Shown here piece after piece: positions 1 through 8,072 of a stretch of DNA of 64,000 nucleotides (position 1 is its first letter; every line of letters begins with the position of its first letter). Source of the DNA: Pseudomonas putida (GTDB taxonomy: Bacteria > Pseudomonadota > Gammaproteobacteria > Pseudomonadales > Pseudomonadaceae); assembly GCF_025905425.1 (NCBI RefSeq), contig NZ_CP109603.1:310001-374000 (forward strand), read 5' to 3'. The notes beneath the pieces are model-generated. The model worked only from the letters and a program-made list of their open reading frames with translations. It was not told where the DNA came from and did not search any database. The position numbers and the translations under genes are program-made.

Positions 1-731
1 CGGGCATCGCGCGGGGCACGCTTGAGCGCAAGCGCCTGGCCAGCGACGTGCTGGGCAACGCGCGCGATGTCTACTTGTATCGCCCGGCTGCTGCAGGCCA
101 GGCCTTGCTGGTGCTGTTCGACGCCCATGCCTATACCCGCCAAGTGCCTACACCGACGATTCTTGACAACCTGATCGCCGATGGCCTGATCCCGCCCACG
201 GCAGCCATCATCATTGCCAACCCCAGCGACCTGAGCCGCCAGCAGGAACTGCCACCCAACCCACGGTTCGCCCGCTTCATGGCCGAAGAACTGATGCCCT
301 GGGCGCGAGAACAAGGCTTGAGCGCACCCGCAGCCAGTACGGTGATCGCGGGCTCCAGCTATGGGGGGCTGGCCGCTTCCTACCTGGGCCTGAAGCACCC
401 CGAGTTGTTCGGCAACGTGCTGAGCATGTCGGGGTCGTACTGGTGGGCCAAGGACGGGGAAGAGGCGGGCTGGCTGACCCGCGAATACGTCAAGGCAGCG
501 CCCAAGCCGCTGCGCTTCTACCTGCAATCGGGGCTGTTCGAAGGGCCGACGATTCTGGATACCAACCGCCACCTGCGTGATGTACTGCGTGCCAAGGGTT
601 ATGCGGTGCAAGCGGTGGAGTACCCGGCGGGGCATGATTATCTGCAATGGCGCGGGTCACTGCCGTGCGGCTTGATCAGCCTGATTGGCAGGCAGGGGGA
701 GACAAGTTCTCAGGCGTGTCGGCGGAAGTAG
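1..731 (+). CDS. Enterochelin-esterase-like alpha/beta hydrolase (5' end missing)
   Basis: The reading frame is open from base 3, so the gene begins before the window; the GTG at 48 is only an internal codon. The visible protein of about 240 residues has the serine-hydrolase nucleophile elbow AGSSYGG, followed by a Fes/esterase-D-type stretch (HPELFGNVLSMSGSYWW) and a late histidine in YPAGHDYLQW that would complete the triad. Such proteins hydrolyse ferric triscatecholate siderophores or related esters. The missing N-terminus probably carries the Fes-type N-terminal domain, but this cannot be seen. The gene converges on the toxin-antitoxin pair with 14 bases between stops. Family assignment is good; the substrate is not known. 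Confidence 0.75.
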   Translation, partial: GIARGTLERKRLASDVLGNARDVYLYRPAAAGQALLVLFDAHAYTRQVPTPTILDNLIADGLIPPTAAIIIANPSDLSRQQELPPNPRFARFMAEELMPWAREQGLSAPAASTVIAGSSYGGLAASYLGLKHPELFGNVLSMSGSYWWAKDGEEAGWLTREYVKAAPKPLRFYLQSGLFEGPTILDTNRHLRDVLRAKGYAVQAVEYPAGHDYLQWRGSLPCGLISLIGRQGETSSQACRRK

Positions 732-745
732 TCCCAAGTGCATGC

Positions 746-1033
746 TCAATACGCCAAGGCCTTGAGTACATGTTCAGGGTCGTTGCGAATCGCCCGCAGC
801 AGTGCTTTGGCGGGGCCAGTAGGCTCTCTGCGACCTTGCTCCCAGTTACGCAAGGTCGCAACCTGAACATCGATCATCTCGGCAAACCGAACCTGAGAGA
901 GGCCCGTTGACTTGCGGATGCTTCTGACCTGCAGCGCATCGACCTCGAATACACGGGAGGGCACCTGCCTTCCTTGGACAATGTCATCCATCTGCTGAAC
1001 GCTTTCCATCAGCTCTTCAAAGAATCGGCTCAT
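746..1033 (-). CDS. HTH antitoxin of a RelE/HigB-type toxin-antitoxin pair (NadS-like)
   Basis: A protein of 95 residues with an XRE-type helix-turn-helix at about residues 35-85 (IRKSTGLSQVRFAEMIDVQVATLRNWEQGRREP). The order toxin then antitoxin, and the HTH fold, fit the HigBA/NadS class, in which the antitoxin neutralises the toxin and also represses the operon. Its ATG overlaps the toxin stop by 4 bases (ATGA, 1030-1033), which indicates translational coupling. Sequence and layout make the pairing very likely; neutralising activity is inferred. Confidence 0.85.
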   Translation of the reverse strand: MSRFFEELMESVQQMDDIVQGRQVPSRVFEVDALQVRSIRKSTGLSQVRFAEMIDVQVATLRNWEQGRREPTGPAKALLRAIRNDPEHVLKALAY

Positions 1034-1350
1034 GCATGCCTCCAGTTTTCGATGATTTTTTTCAGGGCTTTTCGCTGTTCAGCGGACAAGTCAGGCTGCT
1101 CGTTCTTTGGGTAGATGTAGAGCATTGCAATCTGTGATTTGCTAATGAAATGGTAATAGATGACCCTGGCTCCGCCGCGTTTTCCATGCCCATTAGCAGC
1201 GATGCGCACCTTGCGTAGCCCACCGGTTCCTTCAATCAGGTCTCCAGTGTCAGGTTGGGCCATCAGCCTGATCTGGAGAAGGCGGTATTCGTCATCCTCA
1301 AGGAGGTCTTTCACACGCTTCGTGAACAGAGGAGTTTCAGTGAACAGCAT
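1030..1350 (-). CDS. RelE/HigB-family type II toxin
   Basis: A protein of 106 residues resembling the HigB2/RelE family of ribosome-dependent mRNA interferases. Visible family signs are the LRKVRIAANGHGKRGGARVIYYHF stretch (start and end of the core strands) and the ending YPKNEQPDLSAEQRKALKKI. It is the first gene of a two-gene operon with the HTH antitoxin. A perfect 6-3-6 inverted repeat (GTTAGC gat GCTAAC) lies about 85 bases upstream and is a likely operator. The ends of the pair do not coincide with any mobile-element repeat that I can see. Confidence 0.85.
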   Translation of the reverse strand: MLFTETPLFTKRVKDLLEDDEYRLLQIRLMAQPDTGDLIEGTGGLRKVRIAANGHGKRGGARVIYYHFISKSQIAMLYIYPKNEQPDLSAEQRKALKKIIENWRHA

Positions 1351-1432
1351 AGCAGGGTGTACGCCATTGGCGTAGTCGCTGGTTGCCCAGCTCTACAGGG
1401 GTGAGGAGATCCCGTCGCATCATCAAGCGTGG

Positions 1433-1447
1433 GTTAGCGATGCTAAC
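1433..1447 (-). promoter_or_regulatory. Inverted repeat, probable toxin-antitoxin operator
   Basis: GTTAGC-gat-GCTAAC is a perfect dyad upstream of the toxin gene. On the minus strand a weak promoter-like pair (TTGAAG, 17 bases, GCTAAC) would place the dyad over the -10 region, as expected for autorepression by the HTH antitoxin. The dyad is seen directly; its function is inferred. Confidence 0.45.
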
Positions 1448-1503
1448 GAATGGTGCTTCAATGGACGGATCGTCTCTTTCCCGCAGGCATGTAGTCTTTT
1501 TCT

Positions 1504-3201
1504 TTAATTAGCTGCTACAGCACGACTCCTATTCCGCCACACCCGATACGCGCGGATCCCGGCCCGTACCGAGCCGAACAGCAGCTTATCCTCCATCTCC
1601 CGCGCCATCCCCGAGCGCACCAGCATGCGCAGGAAGGTGCCGCGGGCGCGGGCGATGGCAAAGAAGATGCCTTGGGCGGCCAGGGTGTCGCGGACTTCGC
1701 GCAGGGCGGCAATGCCGCTGACGTCGATGCTGGTCACCGCTTCGGCATCGAACAGCACGGCCTTGGGCTGGGCCTGGCTCTGCACCGCTTCGAGCAGGCG
1801 CATCTTGAAGTAGTCGGCGTTGAAGAACAGGATCGCGTCGTCGAAGCGGTACACCACCAACCCCGGTACGGTGCGGGCGTCCTTGAACTTGCGAATGTCG
1901 ACCTGGCCCTCGGTGCCCGGCAGCCAGCCCAGCACCGCGTCGGTGGGCTGGTAGATGCTGTACAGCAGGCGCAGGATCGCCAGGGTCACGGCAAACACGA
2001 TGCCCGGCAGCACGCCCAGGCCCAGCACGCCGACCGTGGTCAGCAGGCATAGCCAGAACTCGAAGCGGCTCAGGCGCTTGATGGTCTTCAGCGACTTGAT
2101 GTCGATCAGCCCCCAGCCTGCCATCAACAGCACGGCACCCAGGGCCGCTTGAGGAATCCAGGCCATGGGGGCGGTGAAGAACAGCAGGATCAGGGCGATC
2201 ACCAACGCGGCGATGATGCCTACCAGTTGGCTCTTGCCGCCGACCATGTCGTTGACCGCGGTGCGCGAGTCGGCGCCGCTGATGGCAAAGCCCTGGGACA
2301 TCCCGGCAGCCAGGTTACTCACACCGAGCGCCACGAATTCATGGTTGGCATTGATGGCATAGCCGTGGCGCGCGGCAAAGCTGCGGGCCGTGAGCATGGC
2401 GCTGCAGAAACTGACGGTGGCGATACCCAGGGCATCGCGCAGCAGGCTCTTCATTTCGGCCAGGTTGCTTTGCGGCCAGGCCAGTTGCGGCATGCCGGCC
2501 GGTACCGGGCCGAGGATGGCGACACCGAAGCGGTCCAGGCCGAACAGACCCACCACCACCGTGAACAGCGCCACTGCCACCAGCGCGGCCGGCAACCTTG
2601 GGTAGCGCTGAGGCAGCCAGATCAGCAGCGCCAGTGCGGACAGGCCGATGGCCAGGGTCACCACGTGGATCTCGCCCAGGCGCTGGAGGAAGTTGACCAG
2701 GCTCAGGATGAACCCATCACCCTCGATCTTGAACCCCACCACCTTGGACAACTGCCCGGCGATCAGGCTCAGCCCAATGCCGTTGAGGTAGCCGATCAGG
2801 ATCGGCCGCGAGAAGAAGCTGGCGATGAACCCGGCACGGGCCAGGCCGGCGCCGATCAACATCACGCCCACCAGCACGGTGACGATCACCGACAGTTCGG
2901 CAATGCGCTGTGGGTCGCCCAGCGCCAGTGGTGCCACGGCGCCGGCAATCATCGCGCAGGTGGCAGCGTCCGGCCCGACCATCAGCTGGCGCGAGCTGCC
3001 GATCAGCGCATACACCATCATCGGCAGCACGCAGGCATACAGGCCATATTGCGGTGGTAGGCCGACGATCTGGGCGTAGGCGATGGCGATGGGGATCTGG
3101 ATAGCGGCTACCGACAGCCCAGCCTGCAGGTCGGCGTGAAACCACTCGCGGCGGTAGTGCAACAGGTTGGCGAGGCCGGGTAGCCAGCGGGACAGAAACA
3201 T
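1504..3201 (-). CDS. SulP-family inorganic anion transporter with STAS domain
   Basis: A protein of 565 residues, the usual size for bacterial SulP (SLC26) transporters. The N-terminal 400 residues are a run of hydrophobic helices with the SulP signature region (AAIQIPIAIAYAQIVGLPPQYGLYA). The C-terminal portion, about 430-550, is a STAS domain containing DAEAVTSIDVSGIAAL. Family members carry sulfate, bicarbonate, dicarboxylates or other anions across the inner membrane; the substrate cannot be decided here. The ATG has an AGGA six bases upstream. It is transcribed alone, away from the toxin-antitoxin pair. Confidence 0.93.
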   Translation of the reverse strand: MFLSRWLPGLANLLHYRREWFHADLQAGLSVAAIQIPIAIAYAQIVGLPPQYGLYACVLPMMVYALIGSSRQLMVGPDAATCAMIAGAVAPLALGDPQRIAELSVIVTVLVGVMLIGAGLARAGFIASFFSRPILIGYLNGIGLSLIAGQLSKVVGFKIEGDGFILSLVNFLQRLGEIHVVTLAIGLSALALLIWLPQRYPRLPAALVAVALFTVVVGLFGLDRFGVAILGPVPAGMPQLAWPQSNLAEMKSLLRDALGIATVSFCSAMLTARSFAARHGYAINANHEFVALGVSNLAAGMSQGFAISGADSRTAVNDMVGGKSQLVGIIAALVIALILLFFTAPMAWIPQAALGAVLLMAGWGLIDIKSLKTIKRLSRFEFWLCLLTTVGVLGLGVLPGIVFAVTLAILRLLYSIYQPTDAVLGWLPGTEGQVDIRKFKDARTVPGLVVYRFDDAILFFNADYFKMRLLEAVQSQAQPKAVLFDAEAVTSIDVSGIAALREVRDTLAAQGIFFAIARARGTFLRMLVRSGMAREMEDKLLFGSVRAGIRAYRVWRNRSRAVAAN

Positions 3202-3361
3202 GCGCGGTCCTTTCGAAATGTTTCACGAATCCGGTAAGCATATGCGCTTCAAGCCGTTTCGCTTGCAAGCGGATTCGTCGGTCGCGCATTCAAGCGCAGC
3301 GGCCGGGAAGTGGCCATGGGCCAGATCAAGAGAAGGGCATGAAAACCGACAGGCAGAAACG

Positions 3362-3385
3362 AAAAAAGGAGCCGAGGCTCCTTTT
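3362..3385 (-). terminator. Rho-independent terminator after tRNA-Gly
   Basis: An 8-bp stem (AAGGAGCC/GGCTCCTT) with a two-base loop. Read on the minus strand it is followed by a run of T, and it lies 43 bases past the tRNA 3' end, so it should end the tRNA transcript. Confidence 0.8.
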
Positions 3386-3427
3386 GACAGCGATGACGTT
3401 GCTGGAACGCCATGCGGGAATGCGATG

Positions 3428-3501
3428 TGGAGCGGGTAGAGGGAATCGAACCCTCAACTAAAGCTTGGGAAGCTTTCGTTTTGCCACTAAACTATACCCG
3501 C
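3428..3501 (-). tRNA. tRNA-Gly (anticodon TCC)
   Basis: The minus strand reads GCGGGTATAGTTTAGTGGCA at the 5' end. The anticodon arm AAAGC-TTCCCAA-GCTTT has TCC in the loop. The T arm is GAGGGTTCGATTCCCTC, and the acceptor ACCCGC is followed by discriminator T and an encoded CCA. All four stems pair. It reads GGA/GGG glycine codons. No integrase or duplicated tRNA end lies beside it, so it is not being used as an attachment site in this window. Confidence 0.97.
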
Positions 3502-3612
3502 GTCTGCGTTCGACTTTTTACCAGAACCTTCCACGAATTAGAAGCCCAAGTTATAAAAAAGCTTGTCGGCGACCCATAACCTGCGGGTAGAGGCTACAGG
3601 ACGCCGAGGCGC

Positions 3613-4497
3613 TCAGAGGGCCAGTGCATGCTGCCCCTGTACGTGCTGGTAGCGTTGACGTGGTTCACGCTCGGTTGGCTTGAGGAAGCCCAGCAGCACG
3701 CTGCGGGTGTCTTCGCAGGCAGCCTTGGTTTCCATGTCGAGGAAGTGGCCAGCATCGCGGATCACGCTGAAGTGGCTCTTGCCCACATGGCGACCAAACT
3801 CTCGGGCATCTTCGGCGGTGGTGTACTCGTCGCGGTCGCCGTTGATGAACAGCACCGGGATGTCGATGTTGCGCGCACCGCTTAATGCCCGTTCCAAGTC
3901 ATGTTGCAGCACTTCGTTGATGTGGAAGTGCATCTGCGCGTACTCGTGGCTGTCCAGGCTGCTCACGTGGCGATAGTTGAAGCGCTTGAACAGCGACGGC
4001 AGGTGTTTGCCGATGGTGTCATTGACCAGGTTGCCGACCTGATAGCGGTCGCAGGCGGCCAGGTACTGGCAGCCCCGATCCAGGTAGTCGCGCATCGGTT
4101 CGTTGATCACCGGCGAGAACGAGCTGACCACTGCCTTCTTCACCCGCCGCGGCTGGTGCGCCAGCGCCAGCAACGTACTCGCACCGCCCCACGAGAACGA
4201 CATCACGTGATCGGCCTGGAAGTGCTCGATCAGCTCAAGGAGGATATGCGCCTCGGTCTCCTTGGTGATCAGCCGTTCCTGGCGATTGTGCGGTTTTGAC
4301 TTGCCAGCGTACGGCTGGTCGAACAGCACGACGTTGAATTGCGGGTGCAGGTTACGCACCGTCTGGGCGAACGAGGCCGTGGTGGCCAGCGATCCGTTGA
4401 TCAGGATGATCGTCTTCTCGGCCGCATCCGCGCGATGGAACTCCGTGTAAACCCGATACTGACCTTGGATATCAAGTACAGCGATTTCTGGCCTCAT
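3613..4497 (-). CDS. phaG: PhaG, (R)-3-hydroxyacyl-ACP:CoA transacylase / thioesterase
   Basis: A protein of 294 residues that I recognise as P. putida PhaG (MRPEIAVLDIQGQYRVYTEF start; VMSFSWGGASTLLALAHQPR). PhaG links fatty-acid synthesis to medium-chain polyhydroxyalkanoate by releasing or transferring 3-hydroxyacyl groups from ACP. It is an alpha/beta hydrolase: the nucleophile sits in FSWGGAS near residue 102, an acid lies in INGDRDEYTT, and the histidine is in RDAGHFLD. An AGGAG eight bases before the ATG supports the start. The phaC synthase genes are not in this window, as is normal. The upstream 450 bases carry no gene. Confidence 0.96.
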   Translation of the reverse strand: MRPEIAVLDIQGQYRVYTEFHRADAAEKTIILINGSLATTASFAQTVRNLHPQFNVVLFDQPYAGKSKPHNRQERLITKETEAHILLELIEHFQADHVMSFSWGGASTLLALAHQPRRVKKAVVSSFSPVINEPMRDYLDRGCQYLAACDRYQVGNLVNDTIGKHLPSLFKRFNYRHVSSLDSHEYAQMHFHINEVLQHDLERALSGARNIDIPVLFINGDRDEYTTAEDAREFGRHVGKSHFSVIRDAGHFLDMETKAACEDTRSVLLGFLKPTEREPRQRYQHVQGQHALAL

Positions 4498-4841
4498 GTC
4501 ATCGACTCCTGGCGCAAAAAGGGTATTCGCGTCACCTAGGGTGCACGTTCTTTATGACAGGTAGGCATTTGCCTTGAAGAGTAACCGGGGGCCCAGTGTC
4601 GATCCTTGGCACACGTGTCGACGGTATTGTTTTTGGCGGGCAATTTACCGTGCCCCAAGGCATCTAGGCCTTGGGTAGCCGGCAAAAAGGTGTCTTCGAC
4701 TGCGAGCGTGACTCGTGAGTCACATGCAGACTGACGATTTGGATTCAAGCAGTGGCTTGCGGATCCCGCAAGTGCCGTTCGGGGGAAAATGTGACTTGGA
4801 CCGCTGGGCGGTCGTGTGACACGGCCAGTGTTGTCTTTTCT
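4498..4841 (-). other. Long gene-free leader/control region upstream of phaG
   Basis: There is no credible coding sequence here. The stretch holds two perfect dyads: GTGACT-cgtg-AGTCAC at 4708-4723 and CTTGCGG-atc-CCGCAAG at 4756-4772. A weaker one, ACGGTA...TACCGT, lies near 4620-4650. The first two lie 210-275 bases upstream of the phaG ATG, the right place for regulator sites or leader hairpins. No sigma-54 element with correct spacing was found. Function is inferred from position only. Confidence 0.4.
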
Positions 4842-4935
4842 GGCCTCTTCGCGGGCGAGCCCGCTCCCACAGGAGCTCCACAGCTTTGGAAGCTTGTGCA
4901 GTACCTGTGGGAGCGGGCTTGCCCGCGAAGAGGCC
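4842..4935. repeat. REP pair (BIME) between phaG and rsuA
   Basis: Two inverted copies of the P. putida REP core are present, one at 4842-4872 (ggcctcttcgcgggcgagcc...) and one at 4904-4935 (ctgtgggagcgggcttgccc...gaagaggcc), around about 30 unique bases. The pair can fold into one long cruciform or RNA hairpin. It lies just upstream of phaG and just past the stop of rsuA. Confidence 0.9.
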
Positions 4936-4947
4936 GGTACAGGCAAC

Positions 4948-5640
4948 CTAGACCGAAGCGATTTCCTCGGCCGTCAACGCCCTGAATGCCCCCGGCGCCA
5001 ACGCCGGATCCAGGCAAATCGTGCCCATGCTCTCGCGGTGCAACCCCACCACCTTGTTGTTGAAATGGCCGAACATGCGTTTGACCTGGTGGTACCGCCC
5101 TTCGACGATCGCCAGCCGCGCCTGGCGTGGGCCGAGGATGTCGAGTTGGGCGGGCAGGGTGGTGAGGTTTTCGAAGGCGAAATACAGGCCTTCGTGAAAC
5201 GTGGCTGCATAGTGCTCGCCAATCTCGTCCTCGGTCTCGACCAGGTAATGCTTGGGCAGTTTGGTGGTTGGCTGGGTCAGGCGACGTGACCATTGGCCAT
5301 CGTTGGTCAGGATCAGCAGGCCGGTGGTGTTGAAGTCCAGGCGCCCGGCAATGTGCAGGTCGTCGCGCAGCTCGGCGGGCAGTAGCTCAAGCACCGTGCG
5401 GTGCTGGGGGTCCTGCGTGGCGCTGACGCATCCGGTCGGTTTGTTGAGCATCAGGTAGCGTGCTGGGCGCCCAGCCTGCAGCAGTTGCTCATCCACTTCG
5501 ACGCGGCTGAACTCACGTACTTCCGTCAACGGGTCGGCCGCCACTTCGCCATCGACCCGCACGCGGCGCTGCACCAGCAGCAGGCGAACATGCTGACGGT
5601 TGTAGCAGGGCAGGTTGGCAAGAAAACGGTCGAGGCGCAT
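4948..5640 (-). CDS. rsuA: 16S rRNA pseudouridine synthase, RsuA family
   Basis: A protein of 230 residues with an N-terminal S4 RNA-binding domain (MRLDRFLANLPCYNRQHVRLLL, about residues 1-60) and the RsuA/RluB-type catalytic domain. The catalytic aspartate is in HIAGRLDFNTTGLLILTNDG, and the second conserved block is VEGRYHQVKRMFGHFNNKVVGLHR. RsuA makes pseudouridine 516 of 16S rRNA. The length fits RsuA (231 in E. coli) better than the longer RluB. It is probably co-transcribed with the small CWC protein 33 bases upstream. Confidence 0.9.
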   Translation of the reverse strand: MRLDRFLANLPCYNRQHVRLLLVQRRVRVDGEVAADPLTEVREFSRVEVDEQLLQAGRPARYLMLNKPTGCVSATQDPQHRTVLELLPAELRDDLHIAGRLDFNTTGLLILTNDGQWSRRLTQPTTKLPKHYLVETEDEIGEHYAATFHEGLYFAFENLTTLPAQLDILGPRQARLAIVEGRYHQVKRMFGHFNNKVVGLHRESMGTICLDPALAPGAFRALTAEEIASV

Positions 5641-5673
5641 GGCGAACAGGGCTGAAGTAAAAGGCCGCGCAGT

Positions 5674-5895
5674 CTAACGCTTTGCACCGGGCGGCGCTGC
5701 CTGCAGTTGTGCTTCGACTGCGGCGCAGCGCGGGCACAGGCAGGCTTTGTCACGCAGCTCGGCGGGCAGGGCCTTAAGCACTGCGGGGTCGATGGTCACG
5801 CTGTAGCACCAACAGGCCTGCGTGGCGCTGCGAGGGTCGGCCAGGCTGCACTGGTTGAGGGCGCCGCAGGCGGGGCAGTGCTGGCTGTCATTCAT
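5674..5895 (-). CDS. Small cysteine-rich CWC-family protein
   Basis: A protein of 73 residues starting MNDSQHCPACGALNQC, with paired cysteines (CPACG, CWCYSV, CLCPRC) that suggest a small zinc- or iron-binding fold; the CWC motif defines this uncharacterised family. The longer upstream extension of the frame was rejected because it lies wholly inside the diguanylate cyclase gene. The chosen ATG overlaps the cyclase 3' end by 8 bases, which suggests coupling. Function unknown. Confidence 0.75.
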   Translation of the reverse strand: MNDSQHCPACGALNQCSLADPRSATQACWCYSVTIDPAVLKALPAELRDKACLCPRCAAVEAQLQAAPPGAKR

Positions 5896-7378
5896 GGTCG
5901 GGTCCAGGGGCTTCAGTGCAGACGCGGTTGCGGCCGGCCTGCTTGGCCCGATAGAGCGCACGGTCGGCGCGGGTCAGCAGGGCATGCAGGGTATCACCCG
6001 GTTGCAGGCTGCTCAGGCCGATACTGGTGGTCAGGCGCAACGGTTGGTCGTCGTAACTGAAGGTCAGTTGTTCGGTGCGGCGGCGGATTTTCTCCGCCAC
6101 ATCGATGGCTGGCCGGCCTTCTGCCTCACGCAGCAGCACGATGAACTCCTCACCGCCCCACCGGCACAGTATATCCGACTGGCGCAGGCTGCCCTGCAGC
6201 ACATTGGCGAACTGGCGCAGCACCTCGTCACCTGCCAGGTGGCCATGGGTATCGTTGAGTGCCTTGAAGTGGTCAAGGTCGATCAGCAGGGCCACCAGCG
6301 GGCCGCTGTCGCGCTGGGCTTCATGCAAGGCCTGGGCGGCCAGCAGGTCGAAGCTGCGGCGGTTGGGCAGGCCGGTGAGGCTGTCGAGGGTGGCCAGGGC
6401 CTCGGTGCTGGCCTGGTGGCGCTTGACCATCGCATGCACCAGTGACAGCACCACCAGGGTGATCATCGTGCAGATCGCCAGGTTCAGGTACAGGGAGTGG
6501 CGGATGCGGTCCAGGGTACCGGTTTCGCGCTTGTCCACCAGCAGGTACCAGTCCAGCTCTGGCAGGTGGCGCACATTGAGAAAGTGGCTGTGGTTGTCGC
6601 TGTCGCGGTATTCGTGGCTGCCCTCGCCAGGTACGGGTTGCTGGGCAAGCAGGTCGCTCAGTTCGGGGTTGTCGCTTAGCGGCTGGCCGACGCGCAGGCC
6701 GTGGGGGCCACCCTCGGCGCCGGTCAGCAGGACCCTGCCCTTGGCGTCGGTGAACAGCACCGAGCGTTGGTAGCGCCGCTGGTATTCATCGATCAGCTTG
6801 ACCACCGACGACACGCTCAACCCCACCCCGGCGGCGCCGATGAAGCGGTGTTGGTAATCCAGCACCTGGTAGTTGATGAACACCGTCAGGCTGTCCTGGT
6901 TGGCCATGTCCAGGTCGACATTGATCTCGTAGGGGGCCTTGAGGTCGCGCAGGCGGAAATACCAGGCATCGCGCCAGGCGCCTGGCTGGATCTGTTTGAG
7001 CACGCCCTTGGCCTGGTAGTAGGTGAGGCTGCGGTCGGAGACGAAAAACGAGGTGAAGGTGTCCTGCTTGCCCATGATCTCGCCGAGGTAGCGGGTGATG
7101 CGCTGGTTATCCTGCTCACCTGACAGCACCCAGTCCCGCAGAAAGGTGTCCTGGGCCATCATCGAGGCGATCAGCACAGGGCGGATCAGGTCTTTCTGGA
7201 TTTCCGAATAGACCGTGTCGGAGGTCAGTGGCAGTTCGGTATTGACGATGCCATCACGGATGGCACTGCGTGAGGCGAAATAGCTGAGCAGGGAGGTGGC
7301 GAGAAAGCCGCTGGCCAGCAACATCAGCAAGGTAATGATCAGCGAGCGCTGGGAAAACAGAGCGGAACGTGCAGGCAT
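5888..7378 (-). CDS. Membrane-bound diguanylate cyclase with periplasmic sensor domain
   Basis: A protein of 496 residues. Residues about 12-35 and 285-310 are membrane helices flanking a dCache-like periplasmic sensor. The GGDEF domain follows from about 330 (TGLPNRRSFD; catalytic CRWGGEEFIVLL). An inhibitory I-site RQSD lies five residues before GGEEF, so feedback inhibition by c-di-GMP is expected. There is no EAL domain. It would make c-di-GMP in response to a periplasmic ligand that cannot be predicted. It overlaps the small CWC gene downstream. Confidence 0.93.
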   Translation of the reverse strand: MPARSALFSQRSLIITLLMLLASGFLATSLLSYFASRSAIRDGIVNTELPLTSDTVYSEIQKDLIRPVLIASMMAQDTFLRDWVLSGEQDNQRITRYLGEIMGKQDTFTSFFVSDRSLTYYQAKGVLKQIQPGAWRDAWYFRLRDLKAPYEINVDLDMANQDSLTVFINYQVLDYQHRFIGAAGVGLSVSSVVKLIDEYQRRYQRSVLFTDAKGRVLLTGAEGGPHGLRVGQPLSDNPELSDLLAQQPVPGEGSHEYRDSDNHSHFLNVRHLPELDWYLLVDKRETGTLDRIRHSLYLNLAICTMITLVVLSLVHAMVKRHQASTEALATLDSLTGLPNRRSFDLLAAQALHEAQRDSGPLVALLIDLDHFKALNDTHGHLAGDEVLRQFANVLQGSLRQSDILCRWGGEEFIVLLREAEGRPAIDVAEKIRRRTEQLTFSYDDQPLRLTTSIGLSSLQPGDTLHALLTRADRALYRAKQAGRNRVCTEAPGPDHE

Positions 7379-7590
7379 GATCTTCCCGTGATGTGTGCCG
7401 AGGCGCTCATTCTAGTGAGATGACCGGCAATTGACTGCAAGTTTTTCAGGGTTATCACACATGTTTCAAATTATTGCAAAAATGGCACTGCACCCAGGTA
7501 TGACGGTCTTATTCAGTGTCGATGAACGCGTTTTGCATCGATGCTCGCCAGCGCCGCTGTTCGGGCACTCCAGCGGTCCAGGAGGCCGCC

Positions 7591-8031
7591 ATGTCCTATC
7601 GAATTCTGTTGATCGCCCTGCTGGGTCTGATGACGTCTGCCTGTGCCCCTTACTACGGTGGCGGGGGCTACTACCGTTCGGATTACTACTCCACCGACCG
7701 CTATGTATCGCCGGGGTACTACCGCTATGACCGCTACTATGTAGCGCCACAACCGCGCTACTACTACCAGCCAGCGCCTCGCTATTACCGCCCGGCGCCA
7801 GTGCCGCAATACCGGTCCCACCCGCAGCCTGGGATGAACCAGTGGCACGGCAACCCGCGCTATGACTATGGCAATCGCCAGCGTTATGACTACGGGCGCG
7901 ACCGTGATCGCCACGACTATCGCAATGGCAGCCAGCGGTATCAGAACGACCGTTGGCATTCCAATGGGCACGGGGATCGTGACCGCAGGCCGGACGGCGG
8001 CCGGGGGCAGGGCCGCAACTGGCAGCGGTGA
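7591..8031 (+). CDS. Tyrosine-rich, low-complexity lipoprotein
   Basis: The protein is 146 residues, with a signal peptide and lipobox (LLGLMTSAC), so the mature protein starts at Cys18. The first half of the mature chain is dominated by YY and RYY units mixed with proline (APYYGGGGYYRSDYYS, PRYYYQPAPRYYRP). The second half is rich in Arg, Asp, His, Asn and Gly. It looks intrinsically disordered. A GGAGG five bases before the ATG fixes the start. A strong terminator follows within 40 bases, so it is a one-gene unit. I do not recognise a function; a structural or surface role would be a guess. Confidence 0.8.
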   Translation: MSYRILLIALLGLMTSACAPYYGGGGYYRSDYYSTDRYVSPGYYRYDRYYVAPQPRYYYQPAPRYYRPAPVPQYRSHPQPGMNQWHGNPRYDYGNRQRYDYGRDRDRHDYRNGSQRYQNDRWHSNGHGDRDRRPDGGRGQGRNWQR

Positions 8032-8041
8032 AGTGACAAAA

Positions 8042-8068
8042 GGGGCCGCTCAGCGGCCCTTTCTGTTT
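8042..8068. terminator. Bidirectional terminator
   Basis: A 7-bp GC stem (GGGCCGC/GCGGCCC, loop TCA) is flanked by A-rich sequence on one side and T-rich sequence on the other. It sits between the convergent lipoprotein and enoyl-CoA hydratase-family genes and can serve both. Confidence 0.8.
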
Positions 8069-8072
8069 GTGC

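Noticed and set aside
3428..3501. tRNA-Gly as an integration site for a mobile island
   Set aside because: No integrase gene and no duplicated tRNA 3' end is present on either side in this window.
4740..4790. Sigma-54 promoter for phaG
   Set aside because: GGCACTTGC occurs on the minus strand but without the required spacing between the GG and GC elements.
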